Positions 56,513 to 64,000 of a stretch of DNA of 64,000 nt are shown piece by piece (positions within the stretch are counted from its first letter, which is position 1; every line of letters begins with the position of its first letter). The notes under the pieces were generated by a model that was not told the DNA's origin, did no database searches, and saw nothing but the letters and a program-made list of their open reading frames with translations. A program made the translations under genes and the position numbers. This DNA comes from Thiomicrospira aerophila AL3 (GTDB lineage: Bacteria > Pseudomonadota > Gammaproteobacteria > Thiomicrospirales > Thiomicrospiraceae), in contig NZ_CP007030.1 of the NCBI RefSeq assembly GCF_000227665.2, forward strand, positions 1,240,001 to 1,304,000. Direction: 5' to 3'.

Positions 56513-57288
56513 AACACCTCATTAACCGGTAATTGCGGCAAAGAAAAAGATTCAGCATAAAATGCTTTAACAAAATAAAGACCTTCAGCCGGTGCGGTAG
56601 CATAAGCAAGCGTGCGATCTTGCATGGCCAACAACTCACCCGCCCAATCAGCCGGTTTTTCACCTCGCCCAATCTGCATTAGGGTGCCCGCAATATTTCT
56701 AACCATGTGATGAACAAAAGCGTTCGCTTTGATATCTAGGTGAACAAAATCACCATAACGACTTACATTCAAGAGTTGTAACTCACGTCGACCATGTTGT
56801 GCTTGGCACTGTGCAGCTCGAAAGGAACTAAAATCTTGCTCACCCAATAAAGCCTGACCAGCACAATGCATCATATGCTCATCTAATCTGTGACGCTCCC
56901 AATGGACTCGGCCGTGTAATAATGCACTGGGCTGCTGGCGATTATAAATAACATAACGATACTGGCGCGCCTGTGCACTAAAACGAGCATGAAAACCCTG
57001 ATCCACTTGGTGGGCCCATACCACACGGATATCTCGCGGAAGTTGCGTATTGACTCCTTGAACCCATGCCGATGTGGGACGGGATTTGTCAGTATCAAAA
57101 TGTACCACCTGTCCAAAACCGTGAACACCGGCATCTGTTCGGCCTGCACAATGCACCTCAATCGAAGACTGAGCAATGTAACTCAGTGCTTGTTCAAGCC
57201 GACCTTGAACTGAATCACAATGCGCTTGACGCTGCCATCCACAATAAGCAGTACCGACATACTCAACGCCCAAAGCCCATCGCAACAT
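56506..57288 (-). CDS. truA: tRNA pseudouridine(38-40) synthase
   Basis: 260 residues. The catalytic Asp is in CAGRTDAGVHGFGQV, and YRYVIYN and FVHHMVRNIAG are conserved. It modifies the anticodon arm. Between asd and trpF; the fimV gene found between asd and truA in many gammaproteobacteria is absent. Confidence 0.97.
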   Translation of the reverse strand: MLRWALGVEYVGTAYCGWQRQAHCDSVQGRLEQALSYIAQSSIEVHCAGRTDAGVHGFGQVVHFDTDKSRPTSAWVQGVNTQLPRDIRVVWAHQVDQGFHARFSAQARQYRYVIYNRQQPSALLHGRVHWERHRLDEHMMHCAGQALLGEQDFSSFRAAQCQAQHGRRELQLLNVSRYGDFVHLDIKANAFVHHMVRNIAGTLMQIGRGEKPADWAGELLAMQDRTLAYATAPAEGLYFVKAFYAESFSLPQLPVNEVLW

Positions 57289-58307
57289 TACAGGTAGTGC
57301 GCAATCAATAATTCAGCAATCTGAACGGTATTAGTCGCAGCACCCTTACGGACATTATCTGCCACTACCCAAAGGTTGATGCCATTTTCACAAGAAATAT
57401 CTTCACGAATACGCCCAACATACACAGGGTTGGTGTCAGCCGCATCAGATACAGCCGTTGGATACCCGCCATCTTTGCGCTCATCAATAACAACCACACC
57501 CTCAGTTTTGCTCAACAAATCACGAACTTGTGCAGCCGTTATTTTGGCCTTTGTCTCAATGTGCACCGCTTCACTATGACCATAAAACACAGGAACACGA
57601 ACAGCAGTTGGATTCAACAGCACTGAATCATCACCTAAAATTTTCTTCGTTTCCCAAACCATTTTCATTTCTTCTTTGGTATAACCGTTATCCATAAACA
57701 CGTCAATTTGTGGAATACAATTAAACGCAATTTGTTTTGGATAGACTTCAGGCGTAATGGGCTTTAGGTTAAGCAAATTAGCTGTTTGAGTGGCCAATTC
57801 TTCGATTGCCTCTTTACCTGTACCAGAAACCGCTTGATAGGTTGCAACATTAATACGTTTGATGCCCACTGCATCATAAATCGGTTTCAAGGCGACAAGC
57901 ATTTGAATAGTTGAACAGTTTGGGTTGGCAATAATGCCTCGTGTTTTATAGCCCGCAACGGCATCCGGGTTGACCTCAGGTACCACAAGCGGAACATCAT
58001 CGTCGTAGCGAAACTGCGAGGTGTTATCAACCACAACACAACCAGCAGCCGCGGCTTTTGGCGCATAAACTGCTGAAATACTTGCTCCGGGTGAAAATAA
58101 GCCTATCTGAACTTTACTAAAATCAAATGTTTCCAAGTCTTCAACAACATGCCATTGACCCTTGAATTCAATTCGCTTACCGGCCGATCGTGCACTAGCC
58201 AATAAATAAAGCTCACCCACTGGGAAATTTCGCTCTTCTAAAACTTTTAAAATAGTTTCACCAACAGCACCAGTCGCACCCACGACAGCAATATCATATT
58301 TTTTCAT
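57288..58307 (-). CDS. asd: Aspartate-semialdehyde dehydrogenase
   Basis: A 339-residue enzyme reducing aspartyl phosphate for Lys, Thr and Met synthesis. NADP loop VGATGAVGETI, catalytic Cys in NPNCSTIQM, catalytic His in VFYGHSEAVHIE. The stop and the truA start share one base. Confidence 0.97.
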   Translation of the reverse strand: MKKYDIAVVGATGAVGETILKVLEERNFPVGELYLLASARSAGKRIEFKGQWHVVEDLETFDFSKVQIGLFSPGASISAVYAPKAAAAGCVVVDNTSQFRYDDDVPLVVPEVNPDAVAGYKTRGIIANPNCSTIQMLVALKPIYDAVGIKRINVATYQAVSGTGKEAIEELATQTANLLNLKPITPEVYPKQIAFNCIPQIDVFMDNGYTKEEMKMVWETKKILGDDSVLLNPTAVRVPVFYGHSEAVHIETKAKITAAQVRDLLSKTEGVVVIDERKDGGYPTAVSDAADTNPVYVGRIREDISCENGINLWVVADNVRKGAATNTVQIAELLIAHYL

Positions 58308-58738
58308 TTTGAATCCTTTTCATCAATTAATTCTGGTTTGGGGCCACTACCGAGCAACATAGGCTCTTGGTTAGCTTCAAGATGATCCACACCATGGCTG
58401 TTGCCATAGAAACGCCCGCCTTTCTCAATAATTAAGTCGCCACTCAATAAATCACCATATAACTGACCTTGACTTAGTATCTCAACTTCCTTTGCGTTCA
58501 CGGAACCTTTTAATACACCACTGATATAGACCTTTTGGGCATTAATCTGTCCAGTTACACTACCAGAGACACCGATGATAACGTCATTTTGACTATGAAT
58601 CTGCCCCTCAACCAACCCATCAATCAACAGCGGCCCCGTCAATTCAACTAGTTCACCGCAGACTCTGACCCCTTCTGCGATAATAGTCTTTCCATTTTTT
58701 GAACCTGTTGATGAACGGCTTGAACTAAAGATCCCCAT
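58304..58738 (-). CDS. Bactofilin (polymer-forming cytoskeletal protein)
   Basis: A 144-residue protein with a right-handed beta-helix core of short repeats (VEGQIHSQNDVIIGVSGSVT to GDLIIEKGGRFYG) flanked by short disordered ends, as in bactofilins (DUF583). It forms filaments that scaffold cell-wall enzymes. The start is supported by a GAGGGAG Shine-Dalgarno although the gene overlaps the 3' end of the M23 peptidase gene by 91 nt. It overlaps asd by 4 nt. The pairing with an M23 peptidase is a common bactofilin context. Confidence 0.92.
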   Translation of the reverse strand: MGIFSSSRSSTGSKNGKTIIAEGVRVCGELVELTGPLLIDGLVEGQIHSQNDVIIGVSGSVTGQINAQKVYISGVLKGSVNAKEVEILSQGQLYGDLLSGDLIIEKGGRFYGNSHGVDHLEANQEPMLLGSGPKPELIDEKDSK

Positions 58739-59613
58739 GGTACTCCCTCAACTTGCTCAAAAATATCTTCATAATTTTCTAAATTCCACCGCACAAATGG
58801 CGCTGGATCGAGTTTTCTTTGTATAAATGTAACTTCATAATGCAAATGCGGGCCTGTCGATACACCTGTATTACCAATGCCACCTATTAATTCGCCACTA
58901 CGCACATACTGTCCTGGTCGAACTTGCATAGAGTCTAGATGCGCATAGTAAGTTCTAAAACCAAAAGCATGACTCAAAATAATTAAATTACCATAGCCAC
59001 TACCTTTGCTATATCCAGCAAACTCAACAATGCCATCTGCAGTTGCAATCACCCCATCACCTCGGTTGCCTCGATAATCGATACCAGAGTGGAACTCACG
59101 CGTTCCTCTTACAGGATGACTTCGCCAACCATACCCGCTCGAAACACCTTGAAAATCGGCTACTGGACGACCTGTAGGTAAAGCTTGCAACAAAAACTGC
59201 TTTTCTAATGCACTGAGCTGAAGCAACTTAACACGTTCTTCAATATCAAAAACATCTTGCTCAGATTGTGTACCCACTAAATCCTCTAAACTTCGCAAGG
59301 TTTCATCTAAAAACACGACTTGTCGTTCAGTAGCATCAAGCTGATCTAATACATAATTTTTTTCTGCAATAATACGATCACGCTGAACTTGATACTGTTC
59401 AATCCTAGCTAAAAATGCTGACTCTGACTGATATTGTCTATACTTTAATTGCTCGTATTGATCATAGGTCCATATAAAGCTCATCATCACGACCACTGCA
59501 AGCGTTAAACCTAAAACAAAAATCAGCAATACAAACTTTTTCAGAAATGCAGATATAGAGTAGTGTTTAGCTCCCCTAATATCTGAAATAGTAATGCTGA
59601 TCCGGTTTTTCAT
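58648..59613 (-). CDS. M23-family (LytM) peptidoglycan endopeptidase, membrane-anchored
   Basis: 321 residues: an N-terminal membrane helix at about 27-48, a periplasmic coiled coil (about 52-125), then a LytM domain with zinc ligands in HSGIDY (H and D) and HLHYE, plus YYAHLD. The active-site residues are complete, so it may be an active peptidase rather than a degenerate activator. Probably works with the overlapping bactofilin gene in shaping the wall. Confidence 0.93.
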   Translation of the reverse strand: MKNRISITISDIRGAKHYSISAFLKKFVLLIFVLGLTLAVVVMMSFIWTYDQYEQLKYRQYQSESAFLARIEQYQVQRDRIIAEKNYVLDQLDATERQVVFLDETLRSLEDLVGTQSEQDVFDIEERVKLLQLSALEKQFLLQALPTGRPVADFQGVSSGYGWRSHPVRGTREFHSGIDYRGNRGDGVIATADGIVEFAGYSKGSGYGNLIILSHAFGFRTYYAHLDSMQVRPGQYVRSGELIGGIGNTGVSTGPHLHYEVTFIQRKLDPAPFVRWNLENYEDIFEQVEGVPWGSLVQAVHQQVQKMERLLSQKGSESAVN

Positions 59614-59622
59614 AAATCAGAC

Positions 59623-60696
59623 TTAAAGTTGTGCAACCACAGCATCACCCATTTGCGAGGTTGATACACGCGTCATCCCTTCCGAGAAAATGTCACCCGT
59701 TCGCAAGCCTTGATCCAACACTGCACTCACAGCTTGCTCAACTTTAACTGCCAAATCTTCTCGCCCAAGACTGTAACGCAGCATCATGGCCGCCGATAAG
59801 ATCGTTGCTAAAGGGTTAGCAAGATTTTGGCCAGCAATATCAGGCGCCGAACCATGGCTTGGTTCATACATCCCTTTGTTATGTGCATCTAATGAAGCAG
59901 AGGGTAACATACCAATCGAACCGGTTAGCATCGAAGCTTCATCTGATAAAATATCACCAAACATATTACCGGTTACAATGACGTCAAACTGCTTTGGATT
60001 ACGCACTAACTGCATGGCTGCATTATCAACGTACATGTGGCTTAATTGAACCTCAGGATACTCCTTCGCAAGATCAGTCATCACTTCACGCCACAGCTCG
60101 GTCACTTCTAAAACATTCGCTTTATCTACTGAACAGACCTTCTTATTGCGCTTCATTGCAGCTTGGAAGGCAACATGACCTATACGCTTAATTTCTGTCT
60201 CAGAATACACATAAGTGTTATACCCCTGACGCTCACCGTTTTCTAGCGTGCGAATGCCTCGTGGCTGACCAAAGTAAATACCCCCGGTCAGTTCACGCAC
60301 AATTAGAATATCTAGCCCGCTGACCACCTCAGGTTTCAGCGTAGAAGCATTGGCGAGTTGTGGGTATAGCATCGCCGGACGTAAGTTCGCAAACAGCTTT
60401 AAATTTGAACGAATACCAAGCAAGCCTTTTTCTGGACGCACTGAGATATCAAGGGACTCCCACTGATACCCCCCCACTGCACCTAATAAGATGGCATCTG
60501 CTGCCAAAGCCGCTTTTAAAGTCTCATCAGGTAGAGGGTGACCATGCACATCATAAGCAGCACCACCAACCAGCCCTTCAGTCATATTGATATCAAGGTT
60601 GTACTTGGTATTTAGTACATCAAGCACCTTAACTGCTTGTGCGACGATTTCAGGACCGATTCCATCACCTGGCAACAATAAAACCTGCTTTGTCAT
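59623..60696 (-). CDS. leuB: 3-isopropylmalate dehydrogenase
   Basis: A 357-residue NAD-dependent decarboxylating dehydrogenase of leucine synthesis. Substrate-site [10 protein letters not shown], metal-site [11 protein letters not shown], and NAD-site [15 protein letters not shown] are clear. Follows leuD by 21 nt. Confidence 0.98.
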   Translation of the reverse strand: MTKQVLLLPGDGIGPEIVAQAVKVLDVLNTKYNLDINMTEGLVGGAAYDVHGHPLPDETLKAALAADAILLGAVGGYQWESLDISVRPEKGLLGIRSNLKLFANLRPAMLYPQLANASTLKPEVVSGLDILIVRELTGGIYFGQPRGIRTLENGERQGYNTYVYSETEIKRIGHVAFQAAMKRNKKVCSVDKANVLEVTELWREVMTDLAKEYPEVQLSHMYVDNAAMQLVRNPKQFDVIVTGNMFGDILSDEASMLTGSIGMLPSASLDAHNKGMYEPSHGSAPDIAGQNLANPLATILSAAMMLRYSLGREDLAVKVEQAVSAVLDQGLRTGDIFSEGMTRVSTSQMGDAVVAQL

Positions 60697-60717
60697 ATAA
60701 ACCTCTAAAATTATAAA

Positions 60718-61377
60718 TTAAGATAAATTGGGCGTTACAAATAGCCACGGAGCTTGTTGCTGACGCTTAGCTTCATAGGCTGCAATATCATCGCGATGGA
60801 CTAGGGTCAATCCAATATCATCAAGGCCGTTTAATAAGCAATGCTTGCGAAAGCTATCTACCTCAAATGAAATCTGTTGACCGCTTGGCGTCGTAATGGT
60901 TTGACTCGCCAAATCAACTTCTAGCATGTAACCCTCCTGCTCCGACACCTCATTAAATAAGTGTTCAACTAACTCATCACCTAAGGTAATCGGCAGGATG
61001 CCATTTTTAAAACTATTATTAAAGAAAATGTCAGCAAAGCTGGGAGCAATAATGACATCAAAACCATAGTCTTTTAACGCCCAAGGTGCATGTTCACGAC
61101 TCGAGCCACAACCGAAGTTTTCTCTCGCCAGTAAAATTTTTGCACCTTTATAGCGTGGTTGATTTAATACAAACTCCGGATTGAGCGGACGCGCGGAACA
61201 GTCTTGCTCAGGTTGCCCCACATCCAAATAACGCCATTCATCAAATAGATTAGGACCAAATCCACTTCGTTTGATCGACTTTAAAAACTGCTTAGGGATA
61301 ATCGCATCTGTATCAACGTTGGCACGATCTAAGGGCGCTACGATAGCTTTTAATTGGGTAAACTGGGTTAAACTCAT
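60718..61377 (-). CDS. leuD: 3-isopropylmalate dehydratase small subunit
   Basis: 219 residues from the ATG at 61377 (GGAGAA in front; the GTG one codon earlier is less likely). The mobile-loop signature [15 protein letters not shown] is present. It pairs with LeuC. Confidence 0.97.
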   Translation of the reverse strand: MSLTQFTQLKAIVAPLDRANVDTDAIIPKQFLKSIKRSGFGPNLFDEWRYLDVGQPEQDCSARPLNPEFVLNQPRYKGAKILLARENFGCGSSREHAPWALKDYGFDVIIAPSFADIFFNNSFKNGILPITLGDELVEHLFNEVSEQEGYMLEVDLASQTITTPSGQQISFEVDSFRKHCLLNGLDDIGLTLVHRDDIAAYEAKRQQQAPWLFVTPNLS

Positions 61378-61388
61378 CACTACTTCTC

Positions 61389-62804
61389 CTAGACCATTTC
61401 TCGAATATCAACAAAACGACCCGCAATAGCCGCCGCTGCTGCCATGCTAGGGCTGACCAGGTGGGTTCGCCCACCGGCACCTTGCCGACCTTCGAAGTTA
61501 CGGTTAGAGGTTGATGCGCAATGTTTTTGAGCCGGCAAACGATCCGCGTTCATCGCTAAGCACATTGAGCAACCAGGATTTCGCCATTCAAACCCAGCTT
61601 CGATAAAAACCTTATCCAGCCCTTCCTGCTCAGCTTGTTGCTTAACCAGGCCTGACCCTGGCACAACCAACGCTTGCTCAATACTTGCCGCTACTTTTTT
61701 ACCTTTCACCACATTTGCGGCAGCACGCAGGTCTTCAATTCGGGAATTGGTACAAGAGCCAATGAAAACATAATCCAGCTGGATATCTTTAATAGCCATA
61801 TTAGCCTTCAGACCCATGTAATCAAGCGCACGACGAATACTATTTGCTTTGACTGGATCAGCTTCCAACGCAGGATCAGGTACTTTATCATTCACACCCA
61901 CAACCATTTCTGGCGAGGTACCCCATGAAACTTGTGGCTGAATAGTCGAACCTTCAAGGACCACAGTCTTATCGAAATGCGCACCTTCATCTGAATGCAA
62001 TGTTTGCCAGTGCGCAACCGCCGCTTCCCATTGCGCCCCCGTAGGCGCAAACGGACGACCTTTCACGTATTCAATCGTTTTTTCGTCAACAGCTACCAGG
62101 CCTGCTCGCGCGCCGGCTTCAATCGACATGTTGCAAACGCTCATACGCCCTTCAATTGACATGTCACGGAATACTTGGCCACCAAACTCAATGGTATAAC
62201 CCGTGCCACCAGCGGTACCAATTTCACCGATAATAGCTAATACCACATCTTTTGGCCCAACGCCAGGTTGCAACTGACCATCAACACGGATCAACATATT
62301 TTTGTTTTTCTTTTGAATCAGACACTGAGTTGCTAAGACATGCTCTACTTCAGAGGTACCAATACCATGTGCCAATGCACCTAATGCACCATGTGTTGAA
62401 GTGTGAGAATCGCCACAAACAATCGTCATACCAGGCAGGGTGGCACCGTTTTCTGGTCCAACCACATGCACAATACCTTGACGGATGTGCCCCATACCAA
62501 ACTCAGTAATGCCAAACTCTTGCGTATTACGATGCAATGTTTGCACTTGAATGCGGGAAATAGGATCAACAATACCTTCTGCGCCCCCTTCAACAGGAGT
62601 GGTTGGGACGTTATGATCCGCGGTGGCTAGATTCGCACTGATGCGCCAAGGAGTGCGCCCTGCAATACGCAAACCCTCAAAGGCTTGCGGAGAGGTGACC
62701 TCATGCAACAATTGACGATCAATATAAATTAATGCAGTACCATCCTCTTCTTGACGGACAACATGTTCGTCCCACAACTTATCATAAAGCGTTTTTGCAG
62801 ACAT
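61389..62804 (-). CDS. leuC: 3-isopropylmalate dehydratase large subunit
   Basis: A 471-residue aconitase-family subunit. [4Fe-4S] ligands: Cys in [12 protein letters not shown] and the pair in [20 protein letters not shown] and the late [14 protein letters not shown] are conserved. First gene of leuCDB. A possible promoter (TATAAT on the minus strand at 62874-62879) lies 70 bases upstream. Confidence 0.98.
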   Translation of the reverse strand: MSAKTLYDKLWDEHVVRQEEDGTALIYIDRQLLHEVTSPQAFEGLRIAGRTPWRISANLATADHNVPTTPVEGGAEGIVDPISRIQVQTLHRNTQEFGITEFGMGHIRQGIVHVVGPENGATLPGMTIVCGDSHTSTHGALGALAHGIGTSEVEHVLATQCLIQKKNKNMLIRVDGQLQPGVGPKDVVLAIIGEIGTAGGTGYTIEFGGQVFRDMSIEGRMSVCNMSIEAGARAGLVAVDEKTIEYVKGRPFAPTGAQWEAAVAHWQTLHSDEGAHFDKTVVLEGSTIQPQVSWGTSPEMVVGVNDKVPDPALEADPVKANSIRRALDYMGLKANMAIKDIQLDYVFIGSCTNSRIEDLRAAANVVKGKKVAASIEQALVVPGSGLVKQQAEQEGLDKVFIEAGFEWRNPGCSMCLAMNADRLPAQKHCASTSNRNFEGRQGAGGRTHLVSPSMAAAAAIAGRFVDIREMV

Positions 62805-62873
62805 GACCTTTCCTACTCATCTTGACTTTTGCGATCTAACGCCGCGTTGAATACAGCTAAAAATTAACTATTT

Positions 62874-62903
62874 ATTATAACATTTTGTGATTTCAGCAAA
62901 AGA
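62874..62903 (-). promoter_or_regulatory. Possible leuC promoter
   Basis: On the minus strand TTTTGC, a 16-base spacer, then TATAAT, in the 139-bp divergent region between leuC and queE. The -10 is consensus and the -35 is weak. A plus-strand TATAAT (about 62909) may serve queE. Confidence 0.35.
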
Positions 62904-62943
62904 TTAAAATATAATCCAAAGCCTTAATACCTAGGTTGACACC

Positions 62944-63582
62944 ATGAGTTATCAGATTAAAGAAGCATTTTACACTTTACAGGGCGAGGGTTTTCACACC
63001 GGGAGACCGGCTATATTTTGCCGATTCACCCAATGCAATTTATGGACTGGCCGAGAATCAGACCGCGCCCAAGCTGTGTGCCAATTTTGTGACACCGATT
63101 TCATAGGTACAGATGGTCAAAATGGCGGCCGATTTGAAAGCGCTGCCAGCCTTGTAGAACATCTACTAACATTGTGGCCCAGTTCTTCTGCAACTGATCC
63201 ATTTGTAGTTCTAACCGGCGGTGAACCCCTTTTACAAGTCGATCAAACACTTGTTGATGCTTTTCATGACTTTAAATTTGAAATAGCACTTGAAACCAAC
63301 GGCACCAAATACCCCCCAAAAGGCATTGACTGGGTTTGTGTGAGCCCAAAAGCCAATGCACCCTGGCTTCTCACCAAGGGAGATGAGTTAAAACTCGTGT
63401 TCCCACAACCTCAACTCATGCCAGATCAAATTGCGCATATGGACCAATTCAAATATTGTTACTTACAACCAATGGACGGCGAAAATGCCAGCAGCAACAT
63501 TCAGCGAGCTGTTACATATTGCCTAACACATCCACAGTGGCGCCTAAGCTTACAAACTCATAAAATTTTAGGCATTGACTAG
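62944..63582 (+). CDS. queE: 7-carboxy-7-deazaguanine synthase QueE
   Basis: A 212-residue radical-SAM enzyme of queuosine synthesis. LQGEGFHTGRPAIFCRF starts the family signature. The cluster motif is the C-x14-C-x2-C variant (QCN, then VCQFCDTDF) seen in a subset of QueE proteins rather than the classical C-x3-C-x2-C. LTGGEPLLQ and ETNGT are conserved. Confidence 0.95.
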   Translation: MSYQIKEAFYTLQGEGFHTGRPAIFCRFTQCNLWTGRESDRAQAVCQFCDTDFIGTDGQNGGRFESAASLVEHLLTLWPSSSATDPFVVLTGGEPLLQVDQTLVDAFHDFKFEIALETNGTKYPPKGIDWVCVSPKANAPWLLTKGDELKLVFPQPQLMPDQIAHMDQFKYCYLQPMDGENASSNIQRAVTYCLTHPQWRLSLQTHKILGID

Positions 63583-63631
63583 ACTTTGATCAAATACCCA
63601 CTCAATTAGCTTTAAAAAGGAGCAATCTTTA

Positions 63632-64000
63632 ATGGATTGGAATGAAAAATATCAAGGACCAGACTACTTTTATGGCACCGAGCCAAATGATTTTTTACGA
63701 GCCCAAGCTGCAAACTGGCCATCACCAAAAAAAATTCTGTGTATTGCTGAAGGCGAAGGACGCAACGCTGCATTTCTAGCCTCGCTAGGTCACAAAGTGA
63801 AAGCGATTGATAGCTCAAGCGTTGCACGAGATAAAGCCCTTGCCTTAGCAAAATCCAAAAACCTAGAAATTGACTATGAACTAGCCGACCTAAAAGAGTT
63901 TGACTTTGGTCAGGAAACCTGGGATGTCGTTGTGAGCATTTTTTGCCACCTGCCCAATAAGCTGCGTCAACAGGTTCACCAAGGCGTTGAGGCAGGCCTG
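63632..64000 (+). CDS. Class I SAM-dependent methyltransferase (3' partial)
   Basis: First 123 residues, running off the window edge. The ATG follows AAAAAGGAG. SAM motif I reads ILCIAEGEGRNAAFLA, with KVKAIDSS as motif II, a TehB/Methyltransf_25-like pattern. The substrate cannot be told. It follows queE by 49 nt on the same strand. Confidence 0.85.
   Translation, partial: MDWNEKYQGPDYFYGTEPNDFLRAQAANWPSPKKILCIAEGEGRNAAFLASLGHKVKAIDSSSVARDKALALAKSKNLEIDYELADLKEFDFGQETWDVVVSIFCHLPNKLRQQVHQGVEAGL

Overview
The window joins two kinds of DNA. Positions 1 to about 26,810 look like the right-hand part of an integrative and conjugative element (ICE). Positions about 26,810 to 64,000 are conserved chromosomal backbone of a gammaproteobacterium. 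The backbone gene order (leuCDB-asd-truA-trpFBA-accD-folC-SPOR-purF-metZ; glmM-folP-ftsH-rlmE; nuoA-N with separate nuoC and nuoD followed by a DUF2818 gene) is gammaproteobacterial. It would fit the sulfur-oxidising Thiomicrospira/Hydrogenovibrio group, but that placement is inference. The island is visibly richer in A+T, and most of its proteins are accessory or hypothetical.

Island, left to right. (i) The end of a conjugation module: a PFL_4711/TIGR03755-type protein cut by the window edge, a small membrane protein, and a TraG-N-type gene split by an IS256-family element with clean 30-bp inverted repeats and an 8-bp target duplication. (ii) Small genes around a serine recombinase with inverted TCTCAAAA motifs in front of it. 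(iii) A complete type II CBASS anti-phage operon on the minus strand: CapV phospholipase, DncV-like cyclase, E1/E2 Cap2, JAMM Cap3. (iv) A divergent type III restriction-modification pair (mod, res). (v) A small HTH gene, a secreted nuclease-fold protein that seems to lack its catalytic residues, a large methyltransferase and several unknown genes. (vi) A MobH-type relaxase and a tyrosine integrase that points at the 3' end of the initiator tRNA-fMet gene, the probable attachment site.

The most interesting non-coding signal is a leader of about 164 nt present in three near-identical copies (about 5104, 19418 and 21382). Each lies between a promoter and the Shine-Dalgarno of a different island gene. 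Each can fold into a series of hairpins with two pseudoknot-type interactions, and each ends in a GGGGATACA/TGTATCCCC stem followed by a U-tract, so it looks like a structured RNA regulator or attenuator. Two copies lie inside a 230-bp duplicated cassette (terminator, promoter, leader) that brackets the methyltransferase gene. The setting resembles the described radC RNA motif, but I cannot test that here.

Backbone. The tRNA-fMet and DUF2818 genes precede, in coordinate order, the complete 14-gene complex I operon (transcribed right to left, nuoA to nuoN), tRNA-Leu(GAG), secG, tpiA, glmM, folP, ftsH, rlmE, yhbY (the one plus-strand gene in this stretch), metZ, purF, a SPOR-domain gene, folC, accD, trpA, trpB, trpF, truA, asd, a bactofilin gene overlapping an M23 peptidase gene, leuB, leuD, leuC, queE and a partial methyltransferase. 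The palindrome CAGGCCTG occurs at least 13 times in the backbone. I found none in the island.
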